A stretch of DNA of 64,000 nt from Hyphomonadaceae bacterium (GTDB lineage: Bacteria > Pseudomonadota > Alphaproteobacteria > Caulobacterales > Aquidulcibacteraceae): NCBI GenBank assembly GCA_019636095.1, contig JAHBYF010000004.1, forward strand, positions 288,501 to 352,500, read 5' to 3'. A program made the position numbers and the translations under genes. Shown here in pieces: positions 7,817 through 15,570 of the stretch. The stretch's first letter is position 1, and each line of letters begins with the position of its first letter. The notes beneath the pieces are model-generated. The model searched no databases and was not told the origin of the DNA. It saw nothing but the letters and a program-made list of their open reading frames with translations.

Positions 7817-8584
7817 ATGATCGACATCATCACCGTCAGCACGCACGACGCCAAAAAGCTGGCCGCCGATTTGGTGCGGTTGCTGGAGGCCGAAGAGCAC
7901 GCCGTGCGCATGCTGGTCGGACGCCAGTCACAAGGCGCAATCGAGAGCGCCAAGACTTCGCGCGACGCCGTCTTGATCATCTGGTCCGAAGACGCGCCGA
8001 GCCAAAGCTACATGCGCGAGTGGCTCAGTCAGATTGACGCCGCACGCCTGATCGAGATCGCCACTGCAGAAGGTTGGCCTGAGCGCAAGGACCGCAAAGC
8101 GCCGGTGATCGATTTCAGTTCTTGGCGCGGTGAACGGGGCGGTCGCGCTTGGAACGCGCTGAGCGATCGGTTGAAGGCTGTCGCGCGTGGCATCGAACCG
8201 CCGAAGCCGCCGGCTCGTCATGCTGCGTTCGCGCTTGGCGCGGTCAGCGTCGCCATCGTCGGCGTCGCCGCTGGTGTGCGCGATCACCTCACGCTTACGC
8301 CCGAACCAATCGCCGCGGCCGCACCGCAAGAAGAGGTCGTGCAACTCGAAGCGCCAACCGATGCCGTTGGCGGCGTCATCTACGCAACGGAACCTGGATC
8401 AATTGACGACCTGACGACGCTGCCGCCACTCCGTCTGTTAAGCACGCAGCCGATCCAAATCGCCCCGGTCGACCTCACGCAAGTCGATCTTGAACCGATC
8501 CCTGACGTTCGCGAGCCAACATTGATGGAACGCCTGCAAGGCTTGAACCCGCTGCGCGGCAACGACGAACAGAGCGGAACCTAG
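7817..8584 (+). CDS. TIR-like domain protein with one membrane segment
   Basis: A 255-residue protein. Residues 1-125 look like a divergent TIR domain: a first strand IDIITVSTHD, a helix, then SRDAVLIIWSEDAPSQS at 48-64 and VIDFSSWRGERGG at 97-109. The DFS-x-W-x-G element also occurs in the TIR protein at 12118-13014. The usual catalytic glutamate five residues into the SxWxxxE helix is not clearly present (the motif reads SYMREW), so NADase activity is doubtful. A single membrane segment lies at about 136-154, followed by a Pro/Glu-rich tail of 100 residues, probably periplasmic. It overlaps the convergent NUDIX gene by 4 bases. Confidence 0.65.
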   Translation: MIDIITVSTHDAKKLAADLVRLLEAEEHAVRMLVGRQSQGAIESAKTSRDAVLIIWSEDAPSQSYMREWLSQIDAARLIEIATAEGWPERKDRKAPVIDFSSWRGERGGRAWNALSDRLKAVARGIEPPKPPARHAAFALGAVSVAIVGVAAGVRDHLTLTPEPIAAAAPQEEVVQLEAPTDAVGGVIYATEPGSIDDLTTLPPLRLLSTQPIQIAPVDLTQVDLEPIPDVREPTLMERLQGLNPLRGNDEQSGT

Positions 8585-9066
8585 CCCGGGCCGCCGCGGC
8601 GGCCACGCAGCCAGTGCATGATCACCCACGCATGCGATTCATGGCGCATCTTGAGCATCGCGTCCGCCGGATTCATCCAAACCAGAACATGGTCCGGCTC
8701 CGTCGGCGCACTGTCATCCGCTGAAAGCTCGACTTCATAAAACGTCGCCAGCGAATTGCGCGGTTCGCTCTTATTGACCCAATACTGCCCTGCCCGTCCG
8801 ATGACCCGCGTCGGCCATACGGTGAGGCCGGTCTCTTCCTGAAACTCGCGCATCAAAGCTGCGGCCTCATCCTCATCGGCTTCGATGCCGCCGCCCGGCA
8901 AATCGTATTCGTACGGCGCCTGTTTGCCGATCTGGACGACCGCGATATTGGCCTCGCCACGCGGACAAATACCGTAGGCGCTCATTCGTTCGATATATGT
9001 CAAACCGGATTGCGTCTGGCCGAATTGCAGGGCGAAGCGGGTCATGCGCCGCGATATAGCGCGCAT
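8581..9066 (-). CDS. NUDIX hydrolase
   Basis: A 161-residue NUDIX protein, a family that hydrolyses nucleoside diphosphates linked to another moiety. The NUDIX box spans residues 59-81, with E65, R73-E74, E77-E78 and G80 matching Gx5Ex7REUxEExGU, so the metal-binding residues are intact. Substrate cannot be told. AGGGA lies 4 bases before the chosen ATG; a start at the second ATG (9045) is possible. It is divergent from the SDR gene. Confidence 0.9.
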   Translation of the reverse strand: MRAISRRMTRFALQFGQTQSGLTYIERMSAYGICPRGEANIAVVQIGKQAPYEYDLPGGGIEADEDEAAALMREFQEETGLTVWPTRVIGRAGQYWVNKSEPRNSLATFYEVELSADDSAPTEPDHVLVWMNPADAMLKMRHESHAWVIMHWLRGRRGGPG

Positions 9067-9123
9067 GATCCCTGATGGCGACAGCAGTTGAGGCCTGCGT
9101 CACGGCGCCATAAGCACCTGAAG

Positions 9124-9906
9124 ATGCAGATTCGCCTCAACCCCGTGACGCTGATCACCGGCGCCGGCTCAGGCATCGGCGCGGGCTGCGCGCAAGAGCT
9201 GGCGCGGAAATCCACAGGCGGCCTGCTGCTAGCCGACATCGACGACGCAGCGCTTGGCGCAGTCGCCGACGATCTCGACGCCGCCGGCGTTTCGCCCGAG
9301 CGCATCTCCACCCTCGCCTTCGATGTCGCCGACACGGCGCGCTGGGCGCAAGCGGCAGATTTCATTCGAAACCAATATGGCCGCCTCGATTGGGCCGTCG
9401 TCAACACCAGCGCCGCGAATGGACGCCCCGCCGAGAGTGATCTGGTCGATTGGGGCCGCACGACATCGGCGCAGCTCGAAGCAACGATTCAGAGCCTGCG
9501 GACCATCATGCCGCTCATGGCGGCGAATGCGCAGGGCGGCGCCATCGTCGTCACCACGTCGGCCGCCGCCATCAAAGCCGAGCCACTCGCGTCCAACGCA
9601 GCGCCGGGCCTCCTACAAGTGATGCGCGCTGCATCGCACGAGGCCGCCCACAGCAATGTCCGCATCAACGCCATCGCTCCCGGCGGCGCCGACACGCCGA
9701 TGTGGAATGACATGCCTTGGCTGCAGGATCTTGTTCGCGAGGCCGGTAATGAGGGCGCGGCCTTCGACAAAATCGCACGCATGCAACCGCCCATAGCGCG
9801 CTATGCACAGGGCAGCGACGTGAGCCGCCTCATAGTCATGTTGCTTGCGGAAGAAGCGCCGATAACCGGCGCCACACTGGTCGTGGACGGCGGCGGAACG
9901 CTGTGA
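9124..9906 (+). CDS. SDR-family oxidoreductase, degenerate active site
   Basis: A 260-residue Rossmann-fold protein of the short-chain dehydrogenase family. The nucleotide-binding motif TGAGSGIG lies at about residues 11-18, followed by the D-V strand (FDVADTAR), a modified NTSAAN where NNAG is usual, and the late motif RINAIAPGGADTPMW and GATLVVDGGGTL. Where the catalytic Y-x-x-x-K belongs, the sequence reads SNAAPGLL, so both tyrosine and lysine are lost. It probably binds NAD(P) without normal dehydrogenase chemistry. I start at the ATG of MQIRLNP; an upstream extension to 9088 is unlikely. Confidence 0.8.
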   Translation: MQIRLNPVTLITGAGSGIGAGCAQELARKSTGGLLLADIDDAALGAVADDLDAAGVSPERISTLAFDVADTARWAQAADFIRNQYGRLDWAVVNTSAANGRPAESDLVDWGRTTSAQLEATIQSLRTIMPLMAANAQGGAIVVTTSAAAIKAEPLASNAAPGLLQVMRAASHEAAHSNVRINAIAPGGADTPMWNDMPWLQDLVREAGNEGAAFDKIARMQPPIARYAQGSDVSRLIVMLLAEEAPITGATLVVDGGGTL

Positions 9907-9942
9907 TCGGATTGGCCTCGCGATTCGCGCGGGGGCACCACA

Positions 9943-10290
9943 ATGCTATCGTTTTTCCAGCGTTTTCTCAGCTTCGACCGTCTCATCGGCCCAATGCTGG
10001 TTCGGCTCGTCTATTATGTGGGCCTTGCCGTCATCACCTTTGGCGCAATCGGCGTCTTGTTTGCGGCGCTGATGTCGATCTTCACCGGCAACTTCCCCCA
10101 AGGCATCGTTCAATTGATCATGGCGCCGTTGGTTGCGGCGGTCGGTCTGCTCTATTGGCGCTTCGTCTGCGAACTCTTCATGCTCGCGTTCCGTGGCTAC
10201 GAGCGGCTCGGACAAGTACGCGACCTGATGCGCATCGCCGCCGGCCAGGCGCCGCCATCTGAAGCCGATCCCAATCACCCGTCGTTCTGA
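9943..10290 (+). CDS. DUF4282 membrane protein
   Basis: A 115-residue inner-membrane protein of the DUF4282 type. It has a FFQRFLSFDRLIGP-type start, two hydrophobic segments (about residues 23-50 and 60-85) and the closing pattern WRFVCELFMLAFRGYERL, which I recognise as the family signature. Function is unknown in the family. GGGGGC precedes the ATG. Its 3' end overlaps the convergent thioesterase by 16 bases. Confidence 0.8.
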   Translation: MLSFFQRFLSFDRLIGPMLVRLVYYVGLAVITFGAIGVLFAALMSIFTGNFPQGIVQLIMAPLVAAVGLLYWRFVCELFMLAFRGYERLGQVRDLMRIAAGQAPPSEADPNHPSF

Positions 10291-10691
10291 TCGCGCATGA
10301 AGCGCGCGGCGAGGTCTTGCGGCACACGCTTCATGCGCCGGGTCTGCGCATCCAGCATCACCCAGTTCGATGTAATCTGCGCTGCGGGCTTCGGCGCACC
10401 AGCTTTGTAGACTTCGACAAAGCGTAGCCACGACGGCCCGCGCGGCGCCTCGTCAACCCAGGTACGCACTTCGACCTCATCGCCCAGCTCCAATTGGGCG
10501 CGATAATCGACCTCATGTCGCACCACGACCCACACATTCGCATCCAGCATCTCGGCCGGCGCGCGCGAACGCCAGTGCGCGATGGCGATGTCCTGCGCGT
10601 ATCGCAAATAGACGATGTTGTTGACGTGGCCGAGTTCATCGATGTCGGCGGCGGCGACGGGAAAACGCTGCGTGAAAACTTCTGCGGCCAT
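10275..10691 (-). CDS. acyl-CoA thioesterase, hotdog fold (4HBT)
   Basis: A 138-residue hotdog-fold protein of the 4-hydroxybenzoyl-CoA thioesterase/YbgC group. The motif ADIDELGHVNNIVYLRYAQD at residues 15-34 contains the active-site aspartate and the HVNN turn typical of the group, and the length is normal. It probably hydrolyses an acyl-CoA, substrate unknown. The C-terminus overlaps the convergent DUF4282 gene. Confidence 0.9.
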   Translation of the reverse strand: MAAEVFTQRFPVAAADIDELGHVNNIVYLRYAQDIAIAHWRSRAPAEMLDANVWVVVRHEVDYRAQLELGDEVEVRTWVDEAPRGPSWLRFVEVYKAGAPKPAAQITSNWVMLDAQTRRMKRVPQDLAARFMRDQNDG

Positions 10692-10788
10692 GCCGCCAGT
10701 TTAGCGCAAAAACGCGCGAAGCATCATCCGGAGAAGCGGATGCCGGTTCGTCAATGATGCTCATTGAAAAGCTAGCGCGTCGTTCCGA

Positions 10789-11097
10789 TCACGCCGCCTC
10801 AGCGGCAAATTGCTCCAGCGCGCCCAATGCCTCGTTCAGCGCCTCGCGCACGCCCGCCAATCCCGCCTCGCTATCTTCGGCGGTCTCAGCCGCCTCGCAG
10901 GCCGCCGCCAACGCATTGAGGCCAATCCCGCGCGCCGAGCCCTTCAGCGTGTGAACCGCGTCGCGCCAGCCGCTCGAGCGCGCCATCGCGGCGCGCCAGC
11001 CTTCGACTTGCATGCGGAAGAGGTCCAGCACCTCGATCTGCAGCGCCCGGTCCGCGCCGGTCATGTGATCGAAATGGGCGCGATCGAGAACGAGCAT
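10789..11097 (-). CDS. HPt (histidine phosphotransfer) domain protein
   Basis: A 102-residue stand-alone HPt protein that should relay phosphoryl groups between hybrid kinases and response regulators. The phospho-accepting motif HTLKGSARGIG has the histidine at residue 49, followed by a helix rich in Ala and Glu. Several hybrid kinases are encoded in this window (18951-20849 and 38840-41551) and could be partners, but nothing in the sequence links them directly. Confidence 0.85.
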   Translation of the reverse strand: MLVLDRAHFDHMTGADRALQIEVLDLFRMQVEGWRAAMARSSGWRDAVHTLKGSARGIGLNALAAACEAAETAEDSEAGLAGVREALNEALGALEQFAAEAA

Positions 11098-11127
11098 GCC
11101 GTCACTCTCGCGCGCGCGGGATTAAGG

Positions 11128-11832
11128 TCAGGTTGAGAACGCCGCGACGCCGAACAATTGCCGATGGAACAACGCGATCGCGACCGCGACCGCCAACCCC
11201 GCCAATCCGCGCCAACCGATCTCGTTCAATGCAAGCCTGTTTCGGCCCTGCATAATGGCTACAAACGGTGCGTTCGATGTCACAGCCGCGAACTTCTCCC
11301 AGCCATCGGGATCGCGCGCCGCGCCTTTGCGGTCGATCGAGCGCGCGCCGAAAATCGCCATCAGCGCCAGCGCGCCAAACAGCATCACCGCAAACCGCTC
11401 GCCATTGGCCAGCAAGTGCCCCGCCCCCCAAAGCGTCACACCCCAGAGAAACGGATGCCGCGTGATCCGCAGCACGCCGTACGCAGGCTCGGCCCGCTGC
11501 AGCCCTTTTTTCTCAAACCCCGCCGTCGTCGGCCCGGGCGTGAACAGCCCGGTGAAAGCGAGGCTCAGCCCCAACAGAACAAGCACATAGGCCGCCCACC
11601 GCAGCCACCCCGGCGGGTCCCACAAAGGCGCGTTCAGCGGGTCGAACGGGTCGGCCCGCATCTGGCCAATCCCAACGATCAGCGCCGCCAACAGCGCCCC
11701 GGACGCCAGCGAAAACAGGCCACGATACGGCCATTCGCCGATCATCCCCACGATCCGGGTCCTCAGCCCGGTCGCCGAAATGCCGACATGGATCAGAACA
11801 AAGCCAGCCAGGGCCCAGGCAAACAGGTTCAT
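11128..11832 (-). CDS. NnrU family membrane protein
   Basis: A 234-residue multi-pass inner-membrane protein. The pattern FVLIHVGISATGLRTRIVG, then YRGLFSLASGALLAALI, and later YGVLRITRHPFLWGVTLWG with GARSIDRKG, matches the NnrU/isoprenylcysteine-methyltransferase-like group, first noted near denitrification genes. About six membrane segments are visible. GGGGAGGAG lies before the ATG at 11832, which I prefer over a 23-residue upstream extension. No denitrification genes are nearby. Confidence 0.8.
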   Translation of the reverse strand: MNLFAWALAGFVLIHVGISATGLRTRIVGMIGEWPYRGLFSLASGALLAALIVGIGQMRADPFDPLNAPLWDPPGWLRWAAYVLVLLGLSLAFTGLFTPGPTTAGFEKKGLQRAEPAYGVLRITRHPFLWGVTLWGAGHLLANGERFAVMLFGALALMAIFGARSIDRKGAARDPDGWEKFAAVTSNAPFVAIMQGRNRLALNEIGWRGLAGLAVAVAIALFHRQLFGVAAFST

Positions 11833-11933
11833 GCCCCACTCCTCCCCGCGCCCCAGACGGCGCAATTGTGCATCCCTCGCACACTGGACGCGCGCGCCCA
11901 ATCCCCCTATGTCCGGGCGCTCGTTTGAGTCTT

Positions 11934-12009
<76 letters not shown>

Positions 12010-12117
12010 TCTTTGCCGAGGGCCGTGCCCGGGCAGTGTCCGGCGGTCAGTGCGTTTCAGGCAACCCAACAACGCGTGGTCGCTCCACCGAAATTGACGA
12101 CAATTTTCCCGCGACGC

Positions 12118-13014
12118 TCAGACCTTCCGCATTAGGAAACTGAATCCGGTCCAGAACAGGCGCAAGAATACAATTGCAGTGAGCAGAACAAGGGCCAGCA
12201 CGGGAACGTCGCGCACGAAGACGATCGAGTCTATCGAGACGAACAGGGCAAGCGCGGCACCATAGAGCGTCGCTGCAAACAAGCTGAACACGAACCAAAA
12301 CGCAAACGAGTCGTCAAAGAAGCGGCGCGCGCGTCCGAGCCTCAGCGCGACAGGTTGGTGGGCGACGCGCAGAACCCCAACCACCGGAATGAAGGCAAGC
12401 GCCGCGAGCGCCGCCTCGACTGGCTGAAAACCGAACCAGAAGCCCACACCGAGCTGGAGCAGAGCCAAACCGCCACCTGTCGCCGCAGCGCCCGCCAATA
12501 GGCGCGTGACCGGCAAACCACCGATGTTGGAGCCAACACTCGATATCAGCATGGCCGCCGTTTTGCCGCCGCGATTTTCCCCCGCGCGGCGACCGATCTC
12601 CATCATGGCATTACGAAAGTTGCCGTGGAGAATTTCCGTGATCTTGACGTCGAGTTCTTCCAACTCAGCAGAACGTTCGGCTCCGCCCCAGGCGGAAAAA
12701 TCCATGACATGAAATTGGCCGAAACCCATCGGCGCAATGATGTTGGGATCGAATGTTACCGGCAGAAGCTTTTCGCCACCGACTGCCTTATCCGCTTCAT
12801 CAAGCACCCAGCGCGACTGCACCGAGTTTTCACTCCAGATCACGATGGAGGCTTCGCATTCTTTCAGTTGTCGTTCAATCGTATGACGGAACGCATCGCC
12901 ACTGCCGAGGTTGCGATCCCACCACACTTCGTGATCGCGCGCCGTGAGCGCAAGCGCCAGCTTTTCGGCAAGGTGGCGATCCTGGTGCGAGTAACTGATG
13001 AAAAGACGTGCCAT
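12118..13014 (-). CDS. TIR-domain membrane protein, last gene of an envelope operon
   Basis: A 298-residue protein. Residues 1-130 form a TIR domain: LFISYSHQDRHLAEKLALAL at the start, a DRNLGSGD loop, ASIVIWSENSVQS at 55-67, and SRWVLDEADKA with W69 and E73 in the places of the helix that carries the catalytic glutamate in NADase-active TIRs such as SARM1. Thereafter VMDFSAWGG. Residues 172-292 hold about four membrane segments, so the TIR should face the cytoplasm. The ATG overlaps the stop of the LpoB-like gene (TGATG), and GGAG lies 7 bases upstream. TIR proteins often hydrolyse NAD+ in defence. Here the coupling is to envelope genes, so the role is open. Confidence 0.82.
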   Translation of the reverse strand: MARLFISYSHQDRHLAEKLALALTARDHEVWWDRNLGSGDAFRHTIERQLKECEASIVIWSENSVQSRWVLDEADKAVGGEKLLPVTFDPNIIAPMGFGQFHVMDFSAWGGAERSAELEELDVKITEILHGNFRNAMMEIGRRAGENRGGKTAAMLISSVGSNIGGLPVTRLLAGAAATGGGLALLQLGVGFWFGFQPVEAALAALAFIPVVGVLRVAHQPVALRLGRARRFFDDSFAFWFVFSLFAATLYGAALALFVSIDSIVFVRDVPVLALVLLTAIVFLRLFWTGFSFLMRKV

Positions 13015-13508
13015 CAGCAGCTCCGCGACACGCTCCACGCGCCCAAATACTCGCCGTTGAGCTTCGTCAGCGTGATGTTGAGTGTGTAAGCTGAGCTTTG
13101 CGCGCCACCTCTTCCGCGCTCATACGTCGATGTAAGCTGCGCGGCCATGGTCAGGTCTGGGAAATCGGCGCCGGGAGCAAACAACCGCACCGCCTGCGAG
13201 CGAATCAAGATGTTGCGAAGTTGGTTGAACATAACGTCCGGCTCGAGCCGGTAGGAATGCGAGTCATTGGACAGATCGCCGATGACGACGCTCGGACGGC
13301 CGTTAGCTGTGGCGTCAACAAAATTCTGGTCACTGAAGATGCGCGTGAATAGTTCCTCAGCCATTTCTGCAAATTCAAACTCATCCAGAGTGGCGCAACC
13401 TGGGTGATTGTCGCGCCGCTGAGCGTCTGCTGGAAAGGGCGAGCCCGCCACGAACGCCATCAAAATGGCGCAGAAGACAACGCGCCAAAATTTTCCCAAC
13501 CCACTCAT
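13014..13508 (-). CDS. LpoB-like periplasmic protein
   Basis: A 164-residue protein with an N-terminal signal segment (FCAILMAFVAGSPFPADAQ). The core RPSVVIGDLSNDSHSY, then a helix with MFNQLRNILIRSQAVRLFAP, has the layout of the LpoB family, outer-membrane activators of class A penicillin-binding proteins. It lacks a lipobox cysteine, so unlike E. coli LpoB it may be soluble in the periplasm. I start at the ATG that overlaps the preceding stop (TGATG); a TTG one codon earlier is possible. Upstream are YcfL-like and COG3014-like genes, a combination known to accompany lpoB. Confidence 0.75.
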   Translation of the reverse strand: MSGLGKFWRVVFCAILMAFVAGSPFPADAQRRDNHPGCATLDEFEFAEMAEELFTRIFSDQNFVDATANGRPSVVIGDLSNDSHSYRLEPDVMFNQLRNILIRSQAVRLFAPGADFPDLTMAAQLTSTYERGRGGAQSSAYTLNITLTKLNGEYLGAWSVSRSC

Positions 13509-13888
13509 CAATCCGCCCCCCTGATGGTCAGCCGCGCCGAGTACGCACCCGCCGTTTGTCCCACAGACCGGATCGCTTCGAAGGACCGTGGTGAAAGCGT
13601 GAGGCTTTGCCAGCTCGACGTGGTCTGCACCGAGAAGCCGTCACGATCGAACCAGTCGATCTTGTATTCAATGCGCGCGTCGCGGCTAGAGGTGTTCTGC
13701 GCCTGGACCTCCACCATAGTATAGCGGCCCTGGGCGCGGAATCGCGCTGGCCCCAGTTCGATGCGACGACCGAGCCCATTCGTCTCGAAATTGACCTCAA
13801 GCGTTTGTCCTGCGTCTTGCGCGAATGCGACATCCGCCGCCGCGACACCGATCAATGCCGCGGCAAAGGCTCTACGTGACAACGTCAT
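13508..13888 (-). CDS. YcfL-like (DUF1425) periplasmic protein
   Basis: A 126-residue protein with a Tat-like or Sec leader (MTLSRRAFAAALIGVAAADV). The mature part reads MVEVQAQNTSSRDARIEYKI, then DWFDRDGFSVQTTSSWQSL and a closing strand, the pattern of YcfL/DUF1425 proteins (a beta-sandwich with 'WfD.dG....W..l'). In enterobacteria ycfL lies beside lpoB, as here. The ATG overlaps the stop of the preceding gene by 4 bases (ATGA), and its own stop touches the next start. Confidence 0.75.
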   Translation of the reverse strand: MTLSRRAFAAALIGVAAADVAFAQDAGQTLEVNFETNGLGRRIELGPARFRAQGRYTMVEVQAQNTSSRDARIEYKIDWFDRDGFSVQTTSSWQSLTLSPRSFEAIRSVGQTAGAYSARLTIRGAD

Positions 13889-15561
13889 GGCGTGGGAGCC
13901 CCCTCTTCTTCTGGTATGCCGCCATCGATCCAAAGGCGACGCGGTTGTTCGACTGTAAGAACGCCGTCGAGTACGCGGCCGTACGCAACGCATTGCTGCA
14001 GATCGGCCGCTACGTTGATCGGGCTTTGATGAACGACACGTGAGCCCGCCATCGAGTCCAGCCGAAACTGCGTTTGCCCAGGCGGGAGGCGCACGCGTGC
14101 AATGTGGAATTTCGATGGTAGCGTCGACCAGCTGCGCATGTCCGGCGAGTCAAAATTCTGTTTGAATTGCATTGCAGCTGAAGCGAAATCGCCCATATCG
14201 GCGGCAAAGCGTTGCTCCGTGCTCGCGCGCCACGCCGATGCGATGACGCCGAGCAGCATTTGCGGCATGCGATCCTGCTGGCTACGCATCACCATTGCTT
14301 CCACGTCGCCCACAGCGTCGAGACGCGAGATCGGTTGCCCTCGCGGCGTGGAGAGTTGCAGACGTGTGACGTTCGAGGCGTTCGGTGTGAAGATTGGGAT
14401 ACGGACCGGTACGACTTGCTGGTCGAGTTGAACCCCATAGAGCAAAGCTTGCCGCGAGGGCGCGAAGCCCTCCCCAATGATGATGTGCAAGATGCGTTCG
14501 CCAGATTGTGGCGGCGCCTGCATGGCTTGGATCGCGCTTGTCAACTGGGGCGATGTTCCGACAAGTTCCAGCGCCGCCTCGTAGGAAGCGCGAGCGTTCC
14601 CACGCAACGCCGGCCGCTCAATGCTAGTAATCTCCTGGATCGCGCCAGAGAGATAAAAGCCCATCGGATTGACGTAGGCGCTCGGCACGCGACCAGAGAC
14701 GTGTTCGTATTCGTTGAACTCGGAGCGGAACGTGTCCGTTACACTGGCAGCCTTCGACCCATTGGTCGAATCGTTGCGCGCCGTCGTGAGCCGCTCTTGC
14801 GCGCGACCGATTTCCTCTTCAAACGTGCGACGCGCGAGATCCTGCTCTTCAATGGCCAAGCGATTGACATTGTAGGCGCGGCGATCACCCGCCGCGAGAT
14901 AACTCAAAGCCAAATAGTTGAGCTGCAACACCCGCTCGTAGTCGCGCTGCGTGTAGATCGCGAGTTCGTCGCGGCCTGTCACGAACGCCGCGCCACGCCG
15001 CGCGATACGATTGGCGAATCGTCTAAGACGCTGAAGACGCGTGCCCGATTCACGCTCCTGATCTGTCGTCACCGCATCGTGAGCCGCACCAAAGTGTTCC
15101 GTCGACACGGGGAATGTCGCGTTGTCGAAATTCATCAAGCCGAGTTCGCAATTGCAGAGGAACACGTCGCTCGTAGAGAATAGCGCACGGGGGGCGGCGT
15201 TCACGTCGCTCTGCGCGTCGGGGCCGCCATCAGAACCGGTCACCGCCGTCTGCTGTATAGCCGCCGCAGGTGGACCGTTGCGATACGCGTCGATGGCGTC
15301 CGTGTAGTCACCGCTCGTCAGCAGAGCGCGGATCGGCGCGAACCCAAGCGCATAGCCAAGCGGCGCCAATTCCTGCCGCCCTGGCCGGAGGGGCGTTTGC
15401 GCTGCAGCCGAAGCGGCGGGATTATTCTGGTTCTGGTTCTGCTGACTTTGTTGGTTAGTCAGCCCCGTGAAAATATCAGACAGCGATTGCGCATTCGCCG
15501 CGCCTGATGTCACTGCGGCCGCAGCACCCAACATCGCGGCACGCCGAGTCGTGCGTTGCAT
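13885..15561 (-). CDS. COG3014-like periplasmic repeat protein
   Basis: A 558-residue protein. The leader MQRTTRRAAMLGAAAAVTSG looks like a Tat signal. A Gln/Asn-rich linker (about residues 35-50) follows, then helical repeats of TPR type (ALLTSGDYTDAIDAYRNG; LNYLALSYLAAGDRRAYNV). The C-terminal part has VVPVRIPIFTPNASNV and VGDVEAMVMRSQQDRMPQ, a layout I associate with COG3014 proteins that travel with LpoB and YcfL. The precise role is unknown; a scaffold for envelope assembly is a guess. It lies 9 bases downstream of the 718-residue CsgG/FlgT-like gene. Confidence 0.65.
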   Translation of the reverse strand: MQRTTRRAAMLGAAAAVTSGAANAQSLSDIFTGLTNQQSQQNQNQNNPAASAAAQTPLRPGRQELAPLGYALGFAPIRALLTSGDYTDAIDAYRNGPPAAAIQQTAVTGSDGGPDAQSDVNAAPRALFSTSDVFLCNCELGLMNFDNATFPVSTEHFGAAHDAVTTDQERESGTRLQRLRRFANRIARRGAAFVTGRDELAIYTQRDYERVLQLNYLALSYLAAGDRRAYNVNRLAIEEQDLARRTFEEEIGRAQERLTTARNDSTNGSKAASVTDTFRSEFNEYEHVSGRVPSAYVNPMGFYLSGAIQEITSIERPALRGNARASYEAALELVGTSPQLTSAIQAMQAPPQSGERILHIIIGEGFAPSRQALLYGVQLDQQVVPVRIPIFTPNASNVTRLQLSTPRGQPISRLDAVGDVEAMVMRSQQDRMPQMLLGVIASAWRASTEQRFAADMGDFASAAMQFKQNFDSPDMRSWSTLPSKFHIARVRLPPGQTQFRLDSMAGSRVVHQSPINVAADLQQCVAYGRVLDGVLTVEQPRRLWIDGGIPEEEGAPTP

Positions 15562-15570
15562 TGTAGCCCC

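Noticed and set aside
12118..13014. Canonical anti-phage TIR system such as Thoeris
   Set aside because: No SIR2-type or ThsA-like partner is nearby; all coupled genes are envelope proteins, so it is reported as an open finding instead.
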